Source: Bacteroidota bacterium (GTDB lineage: Bacteria > Bacteroidota > Rhodothermia > Rhodothermales > JANQRZ01). Taken from it: DNA of 56,937 bases. A program made the translations under genes and the position numbers. Positions 25,424-34,015 of the stretch are shown in pieces. Below the pieces are notes generated by a model. That model searched no databases. It was not told where the DNA came from and was given only the letters and a program-made list of their open reading frames with translations. The stretch lies in NCBI GenBank assembly GCA_038746285.1, contig JBCDKT010000024.1, positions 1 to 56,937 on the forward strand, read 5' to 3'. Position 1 is the first letter of the stretch; every line of letters starts with the position of its first letter.

Positions 25424-26821
25424 ATGCACTACCTCGCGCTGGGGAGCACGGACGACATCGGAGCGAGCTGCCACTACCTCAACCTCGCGGGCACGGGCCT
25501 CGTGCTCGACGCGGGCGTGGACCCCGAAGAAGACGGCGTAGACAGTCTGCCCGACCTCGCGCTGATCCGGGACCGGATGGAACGCCCGGTGGACCATGTC
25601 CTCGTCACCCACGCCCACCACGACCACCTCGGTGCCCTCCCCGTACTGGTCCAGCACTTCCCGACTGTCGGCGTCCACATGACCAAGCCGACCCAGATGC
25701 TGGCCGAGGTGCTGCTCCCGTCGTCGGCCCGGCTCCAGCGCCGCCGCCTGATGGAAGGCTCCACGACGGCGCGCCCGCTCTTCGACGCCGACACGGTTGA
25801 GGCACTCGGGTACATCTACGAGGGCCATAACCTGGACGCGACGTTCGACCTCACGGGGCGGCGAGGAGGGGAGCCGGTCAGGGGCCGGTTCTACCACGCT
25901 GGGCACGTTCTCGGCGCGGCGGGCGTGCTGCTCCGCGTCGGGGACGGCGAGCAGCGACGCCGCCTCTTCTACACGAGCGACACCCACCTCCGCTCGCAGA
26001 CGATCATCCCTGGCGGCGAGTACCCGGAGGAGCCTGTCGACGTCCTCCTCTTGGAGTCTACGATGGGGGCCGACGAGGAGGCCGAGCAGACCACGCGCCG
26101 CGAGCAGGAGAAACTCTTCGGCGAGGCCATCGCCCGGACGCTCGCGCGCGGCGGGACGGTCCTCGTGCCGGTCTTCGCGCTCGGCCGGGCGCAGGAGATC
26201 CTCGCGCTCATCGACCGCTACAAGCGGCGCGGCATCGTCCCCGACAGGACGCCGGTCTACACCAACGGCCAGATGCGCGCCGTGGCCGACCTCTACGACC
26301 GCACGCGCCTCGCCTCGCCCCGGCTGAACCCGGACTTCGAGGTCTTCGGCGTGGACCAGCAGCGCTTCCCGCGCAGCGACGAGCGCGCCCGGCAGGCCAT
26401 CGGCGAGCCGAGCATCCACGTCACCTCCAGCGGCATGCTCTTCGAGCGCACGCTCTCGAACAAGCTCGCCCAGCGCCTCGTCGAGGACGAGCGGCACGGC
26501 ATCTTCTTCGTCGGCTTCTCGAAAGAGGGTTCGCCTGGCGACCGGCTCCAGCGCGCCGCCGCCGAGGGCACCGAGGTCGTGCTCGACGAGGGGAACGGCC
26601 GAGCCCCGCAGCCCGTCCGCGCCGAGGTCGGCCGCTTTCGGTTCAGCGGACACTCGCACCGGCAGGACCTCATCGAACTCGTCGGCCGGCTCCGCCCTAA
26701 GAAGATCGTCCTCGTCCACGGCGAGACCGAGGCGAAGCGGTGGATGCGGGACACGATCCAGCGGCTCTACCCCGGCACCGAAGTCATCCTGCCGCAGCAG
26801 GGCGTCGAGATCGAGGTCTGA
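25424..26821 (+). CDS. beta-CASP metallo-hydrolase (RNA-processing type)
   Basis: 465 residues. MBL motif HAHHDHLG with His63, His65, Asp67 and His68. A later region (residues about 290-320: PVYTNGQMRAVADLYD) and the beta-CASP motifs (VTSSGML, then GIFFVGFSKEGSPGDRLQRA, VLDEGNGRAPQPVRAEVGRF, and FSGHSHRQDLIELVGRLRPK) place it with the CPSF/YkqC-like exonucleases or endonucleases that cut RNA. Final block KKIVLVHGETEAKRWM. The start is the ATG at 25424; an in-frame TTG two codons upstream is less likely. No signal peptide is present. It is probably cytoplasmic, and its RNA substrate is unknown. Confidence 0.88.
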   Translation: MHYLALGSTDDIGASCHYLNLAGTGLVLDAGVDPEEDGVDSLPDLALIRDRMERPVDHVLVTHAHHDHLGALPVLVQHFPTVGVHMTKPTQMLAEVLLPSSARLQRRRLMEGSTTARPLFDADTVEALGYIYEGHNLDATFDLTGRRGGEPVRGRFYHAGHVLGAAGVLLRVGDGEQRRRLFYTSDTHLRSQTIIPGGEYPEEPVDVLLLESTMGADEEAEQTTRREQEKLFGEAIARTLARGGTVLVPVFALGRAQEILALIDRYKRRGIVPDRTPVYTNGQMRAVADLYDRTRLASPRLNPDFEVFGVDQQRFPRSDERARQAIGEPSIHVTSSGMLFERTLSNKLAQRLVEDERHGIFFVGFSKEGSPGDRLQRAAAEGTEVVLDEGNGRAPQPVRAEVGRFRFSGHSHRQDLIELVGRLRPKKIVLVHGETEAKRWMRDTIQRLYPGTEVILPQQGVEIEV

Positions 26822-26926
26822 GCCATCGGAGGGCTCGGGGATTGAGGGATCGAGAGAATGGACGATATTCTATACGCCACCCGTAAGGGCATAGCAGTAT
26901 CGTGCCCAGAATCACCACGCGGTCGA

Positions 26927-26947
26927 GGGCGCAGCACCGCCGCGCCC
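26927..26947 (+). repeat. GTAGGG-type dispersed palindrome
   Basis: GGGCGCAGC-ACC-GCCGCGCCC has nine stem pairs, one a G-U wobble. On the minus strand it is preceded by GTAGGG. It is the most divergent member of the dispersed family. Confidence 0.5.
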
Positions 26948-26959
26948 CTACGATTTCAG

Positions 26960-27529
26960 ATGGAGGCGTACGATATTCCTGACGGCAGCGAGGACCGCAC
27001 GGCGTCTGTCGCGGCGGCGAATGCTTACGCGCTCGGGTTCATCCTCCCCGTGCTCGTCCTGCTCGTGGGCGGGTACGGGCTCCTCTGGGGCTGGAGTGTG
27101 CTGGGCGACGGGTTCAACGCGCTCGTCACGCCGCTGTGGCGGTTTCTGCTGATCTTCGCCGCGGGCATCGTGGTGCACGAGGCGCTGCACGGGATCGCAT
27201 GGCGGCTTGCCGGAGCCCCGGCGGGGACGGTGAGCTTCGGCTTCCAGGTCAAGACGCTGACGCCCTACGCGCACTGCTCGGCGGCGCTGCCGGCGCACGC
27301 CTACCGCACCGGTGCGGCGGCACCGGGCGTCGTGCTCGGGCTCGTCCCGGCGCTCGTCGGGCTCGCCTTCGGGATGGGGGCCGTGTTCTGGTTCGGGACC
27401 TTCTTTACGCTCGCAGCCGGGGGCGATGCGCTCATCCTGTGGCTCCTGCGCGGCGTCCCGAGCGGCCGCCTCGTCAAAGACCACCCCTCGAAGCCAGGCT
27501 GCTTGCTCTTGCCGGTGAGCACCAGCTAG
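26960..27529 (+). CDS. DUF3267 membrane protein (M50-like HExxH)
   Basis: 189 residues. The start is set at MEAYDIPDGS; the upstream frame contains a dispersed repeat. Two to four hydrophobic segments are visible (about 22-46, 60-72 and 105-165). HEALH (residues 73-77) sits at the end of a membrane segment with GIAWRLAG after it, as in DUF3267, a family related to site-2-type (M50) metalloproteases. A second conserved part (GFQVKTLTPYAHCSAALPAHAYRTGAAAPG) fits the family, whose substrates are not known. The protein ends without further domains. It follows the beta-CASP gene by 138 bp. Confidence 0.72.
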   Translation: MEAYDIPDGSEDRTASVAAANAYALGFILPVLVLLVGGYGLLWGWSVLGDGFNALVTPLWRFLLIFAAGIVVHEALHGIAWRLAGAPAGTVSFGFQVKTLTPYAHCSAALPAHAYRTGAAAPGVVLGLVPALVGLAFGMGAVFWFGTFFTLAAGGDALILWLLRGVPSGRLVKDHPSKPGCLLLPVSTS

Positions 27530-27563
27530 CTCTGCCCACGCCTTTCGTCACTGCAAGACTGGG

Positions 27564-28151
27564 TCAGCGCAGAAACACCGCCGCGCCGAGGCGGAGGCCG
27601 AAGCGGTTGGCCGTCGGGGTGTCCACGCCCTCGGCGGAGCCGTAGAAGGCGGACTGGAAGAACCCCTCGCCGGTCACGCCGACGCGGGAAGACACCAGGT
27701 AGAGCACGCCGAGCCCTGCCCCAAGTGCGAAGCCTGAGGCGCGGAACGCGAGCGGCGGGTCACCTGCGGGCGTAGCGAAGTCCGTGCTGGCGCGCGAGTA
27801 GCCCACGAGCGCGGTGACGAACGGGTAGAACGGCCGCGGCGGTCGCCCGAAGTAGTAGCTCAGGTTCGGGCCGACGGTCAGGATCGACGTGTCGGTGACG
27901 TTGCTCGACGTGGTCTCGTAGGCGAGCGTGGTGCCGAGCGCGAGGCGGTCGGCGAGGAAGAAGCCGAAGCGGGGGTCGAGGACGACGGCGCTCGTGCGGC
28001 TGCCGTCGGCGTTGGCCTGGAGGTCGCCCCCGAGCCGGGCGAAGCCGACGGTCCCGCCGAGCTGCACCGTGCCCCGGTCGAGCAGGCCACGCTGGGCGAG
28101 GGCACTGGGGGCGAGCAGGCTCACGGCGACGAGGAGGAGAAGCAGGGGCAT
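27564..28151 (-). CDS. outer-membrane beta-barrel protein
   Basis: 195 residues starting MPLLLLLVAVSLLAPSALAQ, a signal peptide. The barrel has about eight amphipathic strands of the OmpA/OprF-W type (VQLGGTVGFARLGGDLQ, RFGFFLADRLALGTTLAYE, LTVGPNLSYYFG, PFVTALVGYSRA, SGFALGAGLGVLYL, VGVTGEGFFQSAFYG) and ends RLGAAVFLR. No enzymatic motif is seen. It is convergent with the DUF3267 gene, 34 bp away. The start lies 4 bp from a tandem array of the 8-mer that reads ACTCTCCC on this strand (28156-28216), a candidate for expression switching. A weak -7 element (TAACTTTT, complement of 28230-28237) lies just upstream of the array. Confidence 0.78.
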   Translation of the reverse strand: MPLLLLLVAVSLLAPSALAQRGLLDRGTVQLGGTVGFARLGGDLQANADGSRTSAVVLDPRFGFFLADRLALGTTLAYETTSSNVTDTSILTVGPNLSYYFGRPPRPFYPFVTALVGYSRASTDFATPAGDPPLAFRASGFALGAGLGVLYLVSSRVGVTGEGFFQSAFYGSAEGVDTPTANRFGLRLGAAVFLR

Positions 28152-28160
28152 GGCCAGAGT

Positions 28161-28216
28161 GGGAGAGTGGGAGAGTGGGAGAGTGGGAGAGTGGGAGAGT
28201 GGGAGAGTGGGAGAGT
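28161..28216 (+). repeat. tandem repeat of 8-mer GGGAGAGT
   Basis: Seven perfect copies of GGGAGAGT, preceded by a partial AGAGT, lie in the 5' leader of the minus-strand barrel gene (start at 28151). Because 8 is not a multiple of 3, copy-number changes would shift any overlapping leader frame and change the spacing of promoter and start codon. Confidence 0.95.
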
Positions 28217-28454
28217 CAAGAAAAGGCATAAAAGTTACGAAGACCCTTGCGCTCCGCGCCGACCCATACTTCTTCCCACTCCAGCCATTCCTCCGATTCC
28301 TGGCATGCCTCCCCGCCGGACCACCCCTCCTAGCCCTCCACGCCGAACCGACCCTAACCCGCTCGGGCACCGAACGCGTCGTGGGTAGTATGTTGCAGCG
28401 GCGGTGACCTCCGGCGTGCCGCTCCTCTCTCTTTCAGACCAACTCTCCACTGTC

Positions 28455-29060
28455 ATGCGAAGCACCGGGGCCATCGTCATCCTTGTCATCGCGCTCGTAG
28501 TTGGCTTCGCCGGCTGCTCCGGGTGCGGGACCTACAACGCGCTCGTCTCGGCCGACGAGACCGTCGAGGCGGCGTGGGCCAATGTTGAGACGGCCTACCA
28601 GCGCCGCGCCGACCTCATCCCGAACCTCGTCGGCACCGTGCAGGGCGCGGCGGAGTTCGAGAGCAGCACGCTCCAGGAGGTCACCGAGGCCCGCACCCGC
28701 GCCGTCAACGTGACCCTCTCGGCCGAGGACCTCGACAACCCGGAGGCCCTCCAGCGCTTCCAGGAGGCGCAGTCGCAGCTCGGAGCCGCCACGGGCGCGC
28801 TCATCAACGCCGTCCGCGAGGACTACCCCGAACTCCGCGCCACCGAGGCGTTCCGCGACCTCCAGGTCCAGCTCGAAGGGACGGAGAACCGCATCAACAC
28901 GGCGCGGACGCGCTACAACGAGCAGGTGCGGGACTACAACACCTCGGTGCGGCGCTTCCCGACCTCGCTCTGGGCCGGGCTCTTCGGCTTCGACCGCCGC
29001 GTCCCGTTCGAGGCCGAGGCCGGGGCCGAGCAGGCACCGACCGTAGACTTCAGCAGCTAG
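28455..29060 (+). CDS. LemA family protein
   Basis: 201 residues. An N-terminal hydrophobic helix (ILVIALVVGFAGC) followed by the LemA domain: YNALVSADETVEAAWANVET, YQRRADLIPNLVGTVQG, the SSTLQEVTEARTRAVN block, then LQVQLEGTENRINTARTRYN and PTSLWAGLFGF at the end. The start is the ATG in MRSTGAIVILV, not the earlier MTSGVPL. GFAGC followed by SGC could be a lipobox. LemA proteins are membrane-anchored coiled bundles of uncertain function, frequently next to a TPM-domain (YgcG) gene, as here; the two are 34 bp apart. Confidence 0.92.
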   Translation: MRSTGAIVILVIALVVGFAGCSGCGTYNALVSADETVEAAWANVETAYQRRADLIPNLVGTVQGAAEFESSTLQEVTEARTRAVNVTLSAEDLDNPEALQRFQEAQSQLGAATGALINAVREDYPELRATEAFRDLQVQLEGTENRINTARTRYNEQVRDYNTSVRRFPTSLWAGLFGFDRRVPFEAEAGAEQAPTVDFSS

Positions 29061-29094
29061 CCGCCAGGGCGCGCCGCGCCCCCACGGGTCTCTC

Positions 29095-29877
29095 ATGCGC
29101 TTCCGCCTCTGGTTTGCCGCTCTCGCGCTCGCCGCCGGCGGGCCGGCCGAGGCGCAGCGCATCCCGCCGCGCCCGTCGCCGGCCGAGGGGCTCGTGATCG
29201 ACCGGGCGGACCTCCTCTCGCGCTCCGAGCGCCAGGCGCTCAACCAGCGCCTCGTCGCCTTCGACGACTCGACCTCGAACCAGATCGTCGTCGTCATCCT
29301 CCCGACGCTCGGCGGGGCCGAGCCGGGGCCGTTCGCCACCGAACTCGGGCAGCAGTGGGGCGTCGGCCAGGGCGGCAAGGACAACGGCGTCGTCTTCCTC
29401 GTCTCGACGGGCGACCGCGAGGTGTTCATCGCAACGGGCTACGGGCTGGAGGGAGCCATCCCCGACGTGGTTGCCGGGCGGATCGTGCGCTCGGTCGTCG
29501 TGCCGAGCTTCCGGCAGGGGCAGTTCTACGCCGGCATCTCGCGCGCCGTGGACGCGCTCGTGGCCGCCGCCGAGGGAGAGTACACCGCCGAGCCATCGCC
29601 GGGTGGCCCCGGCGACGGGGTGCCGTTCGCGCTCCTCGTGATCCTCGCTATCATCGTGATCGCGCTCCTGTCGTCCGGGCGGAGCGAGTCGGGCGGTGGT
29701 GGCCAGCGGCGGCGGCGCTCGGGGCTGCCGCCGGTGATCGTGTTTCCCGGCGGCTTCGGCGGCGGGCGCAGCAGCGGCGGCTTCGGAGGAGGCTTTGGCG
29801 GGGGCGGGTTCGGGGGCGGGTTCGGAGGCTTTGGCGGCGGCGGCTTTGGTGGTGGCGGAGCCGGAGGCGGGTGGTAA
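29095..29877 (+). CDS. TPM domain protein (YgcG family)
   Basis: 260 residues. Signal peptide (about 1-20, ending GPAEAQ). TPM (photosystem II Psb32/MOLO1-like) domain about 35-165 with VIDRADLLSRSERQALNQRL, VVILPTLGGAEPGPFATEL, NGVVFLVSTGDREVFIATGYGL and IVVPSFRQGQFY-like end blocks. A single C-terminal transmembrane helix follows (ALLVILAIIVIALLSS), then a tail of repeated Gly-Gly-Phe units (residues about 215-260) that is low complexity. TPM proteins are thought to act in the membrane near LemA; their activity is not defined. It is the second gene of a lemA-TPM unit. Confidence 0.88.
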   Translation: MRFRLWFAALALAAGGPAEAQRIPPRPSPAEGLVIDRADLLSRSERQALNQRLVAFDDSTSNQIVVVILPTLGGAEPGPFATELGQQWGVGQGGKDNGVVFLVSTGDREVFIATGYGLEGAIPDVVAGRIVRSVVVPSFRQGQFYAGISRAVDALVAAAEGEYTAEPSPGGPGDGVPFALLVILAIIVIALLSSGRSESGGGGQRRRRSGLPPVIVFPGGFGGGRSSGGFGGGFGGGGFGGGFGGFGGGGFGGGGAGGGW

Positions 29878-29916
29878 TTCTGATGCGCCTCGCGCGTTTG
29901 CACGGTTCGTCCGTGG

Positions 29917-29924
29917 TAGTTTTG
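29917..29924 (+). promoter_or_regulatory. candidate -7 promoter element (TAGTTTTG)
   Basis: TAGTTTTG fits TAnnTTTG perfectly. A TTTG lies only 16 nt upstream (shorter than the preferred 19-20 nt), so the element is tentative. It would drive the TPR and RlpA-like genes that follow. Confidence 0.4.
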
Positions 29925-29968
29925 CACGCCCCGACGCCAGACCGCCGCGCTGATTTCCGAGATCCCCC

Positions 29969-30286
29969 ATGAGCCGGTTCGAGCAGCTCCTCGACTTCCA
30001 CCGCCAGGACCCGGACGACGCCTTCGTCCGCTACGCCCTCGCGCAGGAGTACCTCCGGCTCGGCGAGACCGAGCAGGCGCTGGCCTACTTCGAAGGGCTC
30101 GTCGCCGACCAGCCGGACTATGTGGGCACCTACTACCACCTCGGCAAGCTCTACGAGGACTTGCACCGGAAAGACGACGCAGTCCGCACCTACCAGGCCG
30201 GGATTGGGGTAGCGGCGTCCGACCCCCACGCCCGCGCCGAGCTTCAGAGCGCCCTGCTCGAAGCGCAAGGCATCGGGTTCGACTAG
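29969..30286 (+). CDS. small TPR protein
   Basis: 105 residues. At least two TPR units (RYALAQEYLRLGETEQALAY, then GTYYHLGKLYEDLHRKDDAV) with the usual A/Y/L pattern. It is cytoplasmic, with no signal peptide, and probably a protein-interaction module. Eight bases separate its stop from the LysM/RlpA gene, so both are likely co-expressed from the promoter candidate at 29917. Function unknown; the domain call is strong. Confidence 0.8.
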   Translation: MSRFEQLLDFHRQDPDDAFVRYALAQEYLRLGETEQALAYFEGLVADQPDYVGTYYHLGKLYEDLHRKDDAVRTYQAGIGVAASDPHARAELQSALLEAQGIGFD

Positions 30287-30294
30287 CCACGACA

Positions 30295-31497
30295 ATGCGA
30301 ATGCTTTTGCAGACCGTTCCGCGCGTGCTCCGGCGCGCTGCCCTCGCGGCGGGCCTCGTGCTGGCTTCGGTGCCTGCGCTTGCGCAGAGCGAGGCAGTCT
30401 ACGTGGTGCAGTCCGGGGATACCCTCTTCAAGATCGCCCAGACGCACGGGCTGACCGTGGACCAGCTCAAGGCGTACAACGGGCTCACCTCGAACATCAT
30501 CAGCATCGGGCAGCCGCTCCGCGTGGCGGCGACTGACGGGGGACGCATCGGCTGGGAGGGCGAAGAAGTAGCCGAACTACCCGGCACTGCCGATCCGGTC
30601 ATACCGGAGCCACCCGACGCTCTCCCGCTGTCGGAGATCGAACCGCTGGAGGACCGACCCGTCGTGCTCGAAACGCCGGCCCCGATCCCGGCCGGTCCGC
30701 CTCCGCCTCCGCCCCCTCCGGCGGCGATGGCGCGCGTCCGCATCGGCCGAGGCGCGCGCGGCGAGGTCACCGCGCCGCCGCTTTCGGCCTCGGGCGGTGC
30801 GCTGGCGGTGCACGTCGTGCAGGCGGGGGAGACGCTCTACCTGATCTCGCGGCGCTACGGCATGACCGTCGACGGCCTCAAGGCGCGCAACGCGCTGGAG
30901 ACGAACCTGCTGTCGGTCGGGCAGGAGCTGATCGTCTCCGGCGAGGCGGCCCCGCCGCCCGCCGCGGCGGCCCCGCTGCCGAGCACGCCCTACGACCTAA
31001 CCGAGAGCACCGTCCCCGACGACCGGGTCCACGTCACCCGCCGAGGCGAAACGCTCTACGCCGTCGCGGCCCGCTACGGCACGACAGTCGCGGACCTGCT
31101 CGCGCTCAACACCCTCACCACGGCCCCGCTCCCGGCCGGGTCTGTCCTGGCGCTGCCCGACTCGTCCGCCGAGCGCTACTACCGCGCCCCGGCTCCGATC
31201 CCGCCGCCCGACGAGGCCGGCCTCGCGCTCGTCTACCCCGACTCCTACCGGGGCCGCGAGACCATCAGCGGCGAGGCTTACGACCCGGAGGCGCTCACGG
31301 CGAGCCACCGGACGCTCCCGTTCGGGACCGTCGTCCACGTCCTGCTGCCCGCCCGTGAGCGCGCCGTCCTCGTCCGCGTCAACGACCGGGGGCCGGTCAG
31401 CGAGGGGTTCCTCGTCGAACTCTCCGAGGCGGCGGCCGACGCGCTCGGGCAGGACCGCGGGGCCGCTGAGCGGGTCGAGTTGCGCGTGATCCGGTAG
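30295..31497 (+). CDS. LysM (x3) and RlpA-like double-psi-beta-barrel protein
   Basis: 400 residues. Signal peptide (ending ALAQ, residues 1-31). LysM repeats at about 35-78 (VYVVQSGDTLFKIAQTHG), 173-214 (HVVQAGETLYLISRRYG) and 246-287 (HVTRRGETLYAVAARYG) bind peptidoglycan and are separated by Pro-rich linkers. The C-terminus (about 306-400: ETISGEAYDPEALTASHRTL, then FGTVVHVLLPARERAVLVRV, NDRGPVSEGFLVELSEAAA) is an RlpA-type double-psi beta-barrel; RlpA members are lytic transglycosylases or septal ring proteins. The NDRGP motif is intact. A periplasmic cell-wall role is expected. It is the last gene of a two-gene unit with the TPR gene. Confidence 0.88.
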   Translation: MRMLLQTVPRVLRRAALAAGLVLASVPALAQSEAVYVVQSGDTLFKIAQTHGLTVDQLKAYNGLTSNIISIGQPLRVAATDGGRIGWEGEEVAELPGTADPVIPEPPDALPLSEIEPLEDRPVVLETPAPIPAGPPPPPPPPAAMARVRIGRGARGEVTAPPLSASGGALAVHVVQAGETLYLISRRYGMTVDGLKARNALETNLLSVGQELIVSGEAAPPPAAAAPLPSTPYDLTESTVPDDRVHVTRRGETLYAVAARYGTTVADLLALNTLTTAPLPAGSVLALPDSSAERYYRAPAPIPPPDEAGLALVYPDSYRGRETISGEAYDPEALTASHRTLPFGTVVHVLLPARERAVLVRVNDRGPVSEGFLVELSEAAADALGQDRGAAERVELRVIR

Positions 31498-31602
31498 CGG
31501 TGCCGTTCGCCCGGCAGTGTCTCGTGAATTTAGGCCGAACGGGAAGTCTGCTAGAGCGTATCATTTCTCTATTCGCCCGTCTTACACCCATCTCTTGCTG
31601 CC

Positions 31603-32316
31603 ATGGCCACGCTCACGCCCTCCGAAATGACCATCCTCGTCGTGGACGACGAGGAAGACGTCGTCGAGATCATCAGTCACTTTCTGCGCCAGGAAGGCTT
31701 CAACGTGCTCACGGCGTACGACGGCGAAGCGGCCCTCGAACAGGCGACCCAGAGCGTCGACCTCGTCGTGCTCGACGTGATGCTGCCCGGCCTCGACGGG
31801 TTCGAGGTGGCGCGGCGGCTGCGGGGCCGCGTCGAGACCGAGATGATCCCGATCCTCTTCCTCACTGCGAAGGTCGAGGAGTCTGACCAGATCGAAGGGC
31901 TTATGGCCGGGGGCGACGCCTACCTCACCAAGCCCGTCAGCCCGTCGGTAGTCCTCGCCAACGCCCGCGCCGTCCTCCGCCGGACGGGTACTGAGGAGAG
32001 CCATATCCTCACCGTCAACGACCTGATGATCTACGAGGACGAGTACCGCGCCACGCTCGGCGGCGAGGACCTCGGCCTGACACTGACGGAGTTCGAGCTG
32101 CTGCGCTACCTCGTCCGGCACCCGCGCAAGGCGTTCACCCGGCAGCAGCTCCTGGAGACGATCTGGAAGGACGCGATGATGGTCACCGAGCGCACCGTCG
32201 ACGCCCACATCAAGAACCTCCGCGAGAAGCTCAGCGACTTCGCCAAGCACATCCAGACCGTGCGCGGGGTCGGCTACCGCTTCGTCGAGGAAGAACCGGA
32301 GGAGGAAGAAGCGTGA
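31603..32316 (+). CDS. OmpR-family response regulator
   Basis: 237 residues. The receiver domain (about 8-125) has the acidic pair VVDDEED, phosphoacceptor Asp58 in VVLDVMLPGLDGF, the Thr of LFLTAKVEES and the Lys of AYLTKPVSP. The C-terminal winged-helix DNA-binding domain (about 140-230) reads LTLTEFELLRYLVRHPRKAF, then VTERTVDAHIKNLREKL and VRGVGYRF. It ends in an acidic tail. The histidine kinase gene follows after 71 bp, and a hairpin between the two could reduce kinase expression. The target genes are unknown. Confidence 0.94.
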   Translation: MATLTPSEMTILVVDDEEDVVEIISHFLRQEGFNVLTAYDGEAALEQATQSVDLVVLDVMLPGLDGFEVARRLRGRVETEMIPILFLTAKVEESDQIEGLMAGGDAYLTKPVSPSVVLANARAVLRRTGTEESHILTVNDLMIYEDEYRATLGGEDLGLTLTEFELLRYLVRHPRKAFTRQQLLETIWKDAMMVTERTVDAHIKNLREKLSDFAKHIQTVRGVGYRFVEEEPEEEEA

Positions 32317-32339
32317 TCCAGAAGGCGGCGAGCAGCGTA

Positions 32340-32376
32340 CAGACGGCAGACCTGCTACGCTGCCTTCTGCCGTCTG
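32340..32376 (+). promoter_or_regulatory. intercistronic hairpin between regulator and kinase genes
   Basis: CAGACGGCAGA and TCTGCCGTCTG form an 11-bp perfect stem with a 15-nt loop, in the 71-bp gap between the two genes. The second arm is followed by CCCTCTGACCC and then the kinase ATG, with no T run. It could act as a processing, stability or attenuation element. Confidence 0.6.
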
Positions 32377-32387
32377 CCCTCTGACCC

Positions 32388-33884
32388 ATGAGCCGTCTCA
32401 AAGACCTCCAGAGCCTGCTCCTCCCGCGCCGCGCCTCGACGCAGACGTGGATGATGCTGACGTTCGCCCTCTTCGTCGGGGCGGCGGTGGCGATCGTGGG
32501 GCTCTACGCCTTCCTCGTGCTGCGCGGCCAGGTGGAGGACGCCGCGCGCGAGACGCTCCGCGTCCAGGCCCGCTACCTCTCAGCCCAGCTAGAAACGGTC
32601 GAGGACCCGGAGGTGCTCTTCGAGACAATCCAGCGAACGAGCACCGCGACGCCCTACCGGATCGGGGTCGCCAAGAAGGACTCCCTCGTGTGGGAGATGG
32701 TCGACGGGCGCATCCTCACCGACCGGACGTTTCTCGACCAGCCTGAGGTCGAGCAGGCTGTCCGCACCGGCTTCGGCTACGACGAGCGGACGGGCAGCCT
32801 CGGGCCCGTGCTCTACGTGGCCCACTACAGCCCCGTCTCGGACTACGTTGTCCGCATCGGGCAGCCGGCCCCGCCGCTGCTGACCCTCGTCCAGAAGATG
32901 CAGGCGACGCTCATCATCGGGATGGCGCTCGCGCTCGTGCTGGCGCTCATCGGGGCGTGGATCGCGGCGCTCCAGGTGACGCGCCCGCTCAAGGCGATCT
33001 CGAAGAGCGCCCGCCGCGTCAACGAGGGCGACCTCGACCGCGAGATCGTGGTGCGCACGCGGGCGGCCGAGGTGCAGGACCTCGCCAGCAGCCTGAACTC
33101 CATGGCCGAGCGCTTCCGCGAGGACATCTACGAGCTCCAGCGTGTGGCGCGCGTCCAGAACGAGTTCATCGGCAACGTCAGCCACGAGGTCAAGAACCCT
33201 ATCTTCGCCGTCGGCGGCTACCTCGAAGCGCTTGACGCGGCGGGGCTCTCGGACGCGCAGCGGCAGAAGTATGTCGCCAAGGGGCTGCTGAACCTCCAGC
33301 GGCTCAACAACCTCTTCGGCGACCTCATCGAGATCGCCAAGCTGGAGTACCGCGAAGACCTCATCCGGCCCGAGGTCTTCGACCTCCAGGGGCTCCTCGG
33401 GGAGGTGGCCGAGATGCTAGAGCCGAAGGCCGAGGACAAAGGGCTCGCCCTCGTCTACCAAAACCAGCCCGTCGAGGTCTGGGCCGACCGCAGCCGCATC
33501 CGGCAGGTACTCACCAACCTCATCGACAACGCGATCTCGTACTCCGACGCCGGCACCGTGAAGTGCCGGATGCGCCGCCACCTGGACAAGGTCCGCATCG
33601 AGGTCGTCGACACCGGGCGCGGCATCGCCGAGGATCACCTCGAACGCATCTTCGAGCGGTTCTACCGCGTCGACAACGCCCGCAGCCGGGCGCAGGGCGG
33701 GACCGGCCTCGGCCTGGCCATCACCAAGCAGATCCTCCAGGCCCACGGCGAGCAGATCCACGTCGAGAGCACCGCCGGGCGCGGCACCCGGTTCTGGTTC
33801 GAGCTGCTCCTGGCCGAGTCCGTCCCCGAGTACCGCGCGGCGGCCAGCGACACCTTCGGCGAGGAGGTCGAGGTCGTGCTGTAG
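32388..33884 (+). CDS. membrane sensor histidine kinase (PhoR/BaeS type)
   Basis: 498 residues. TM1 about 19-42 (MMLTFALFVGAAVAIVGLY), an extracytoplasmic loop of about 125 residues, TM2 about 168-193 (LIIGMALALVLALIGAWI), HAMP to about 246, then HisKA with phosphoacceptor His266 in GNVSHEVKNPIFAVGGY. The HATPase domain has an N-box (VLTNLIDNAISYSDAG), G1 (VVDTGRGIAEDHL) and F/G2 boxes (FERFYRVDNARSRAQGGTGL). The partner regulator is directly upstream. The stimulus is unknown; the loop lacks a recognised sensory fold by eye. A short unstructured tail follows the ATPase. Confidence 0.93.
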   Translation: MSRLKDLQSLLLPRRASTQTWMMLTFALFVGAAVAIVGLYAFLVLRGQVEDAARETLRVQARYLSAQLETVEDPEVLFETIQRTSTATPYRIGVAKKDSLVWEMVDGRILTDRTFLDQPEVEQAVRTGFGYDERTGSLGPVLYVAHYSPVSDYVVRIGQPAPPLLTLVQKMQATLIIGMALALVLALIGAWIAALQVTRPLKAISKSARRVNEGDLDREIVVRTRAAEVQDLASSLNSMAERFREDIYELQRVARVQNEFIGNVSHEVKNPIFAVGGYLEALDAAGLSDAQRQKYVAKGLLNLQRLNNLFGDLIEIAKLEYREDLIRPEVFDLQGLLGEVAEMLEPKAEDKGLALVYQNQPVEVWADRSRIRQVLTNLIDNAISYSDAGTVKCRMRRHLDKVRIEVVDTGRGIAEDHLERIFERFYRVDNARSRAQGGTGLGLAITKQILQAHGEQIHVESTAGRGTRFWFELLLAESVPEYRAAASDTFGEEVEVVL

Positions 33885-34015
33885 CGTTTCGAGCAAGGTG
33901 CAGCAAGACGCACGCTGCGGCTGCATGATGGACCATACGTCGGGCACCGGAGAGTAGGACGCCGTCGGGTTAGAGGATGGATACCCGATGTTATTGCGTA
34001 GGTCTAACCTATGTG

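Noticed and set aside
28156-28216. CRISPR-like repeat array
   Set aside because: 8-bp units without spacers; a simple tandem repeat.
33885-33990. Terminator after the histidine kinase gene
   Set aside because: GCAGC and GCTGC segments can pair weakly but no strong stem with T run is present.
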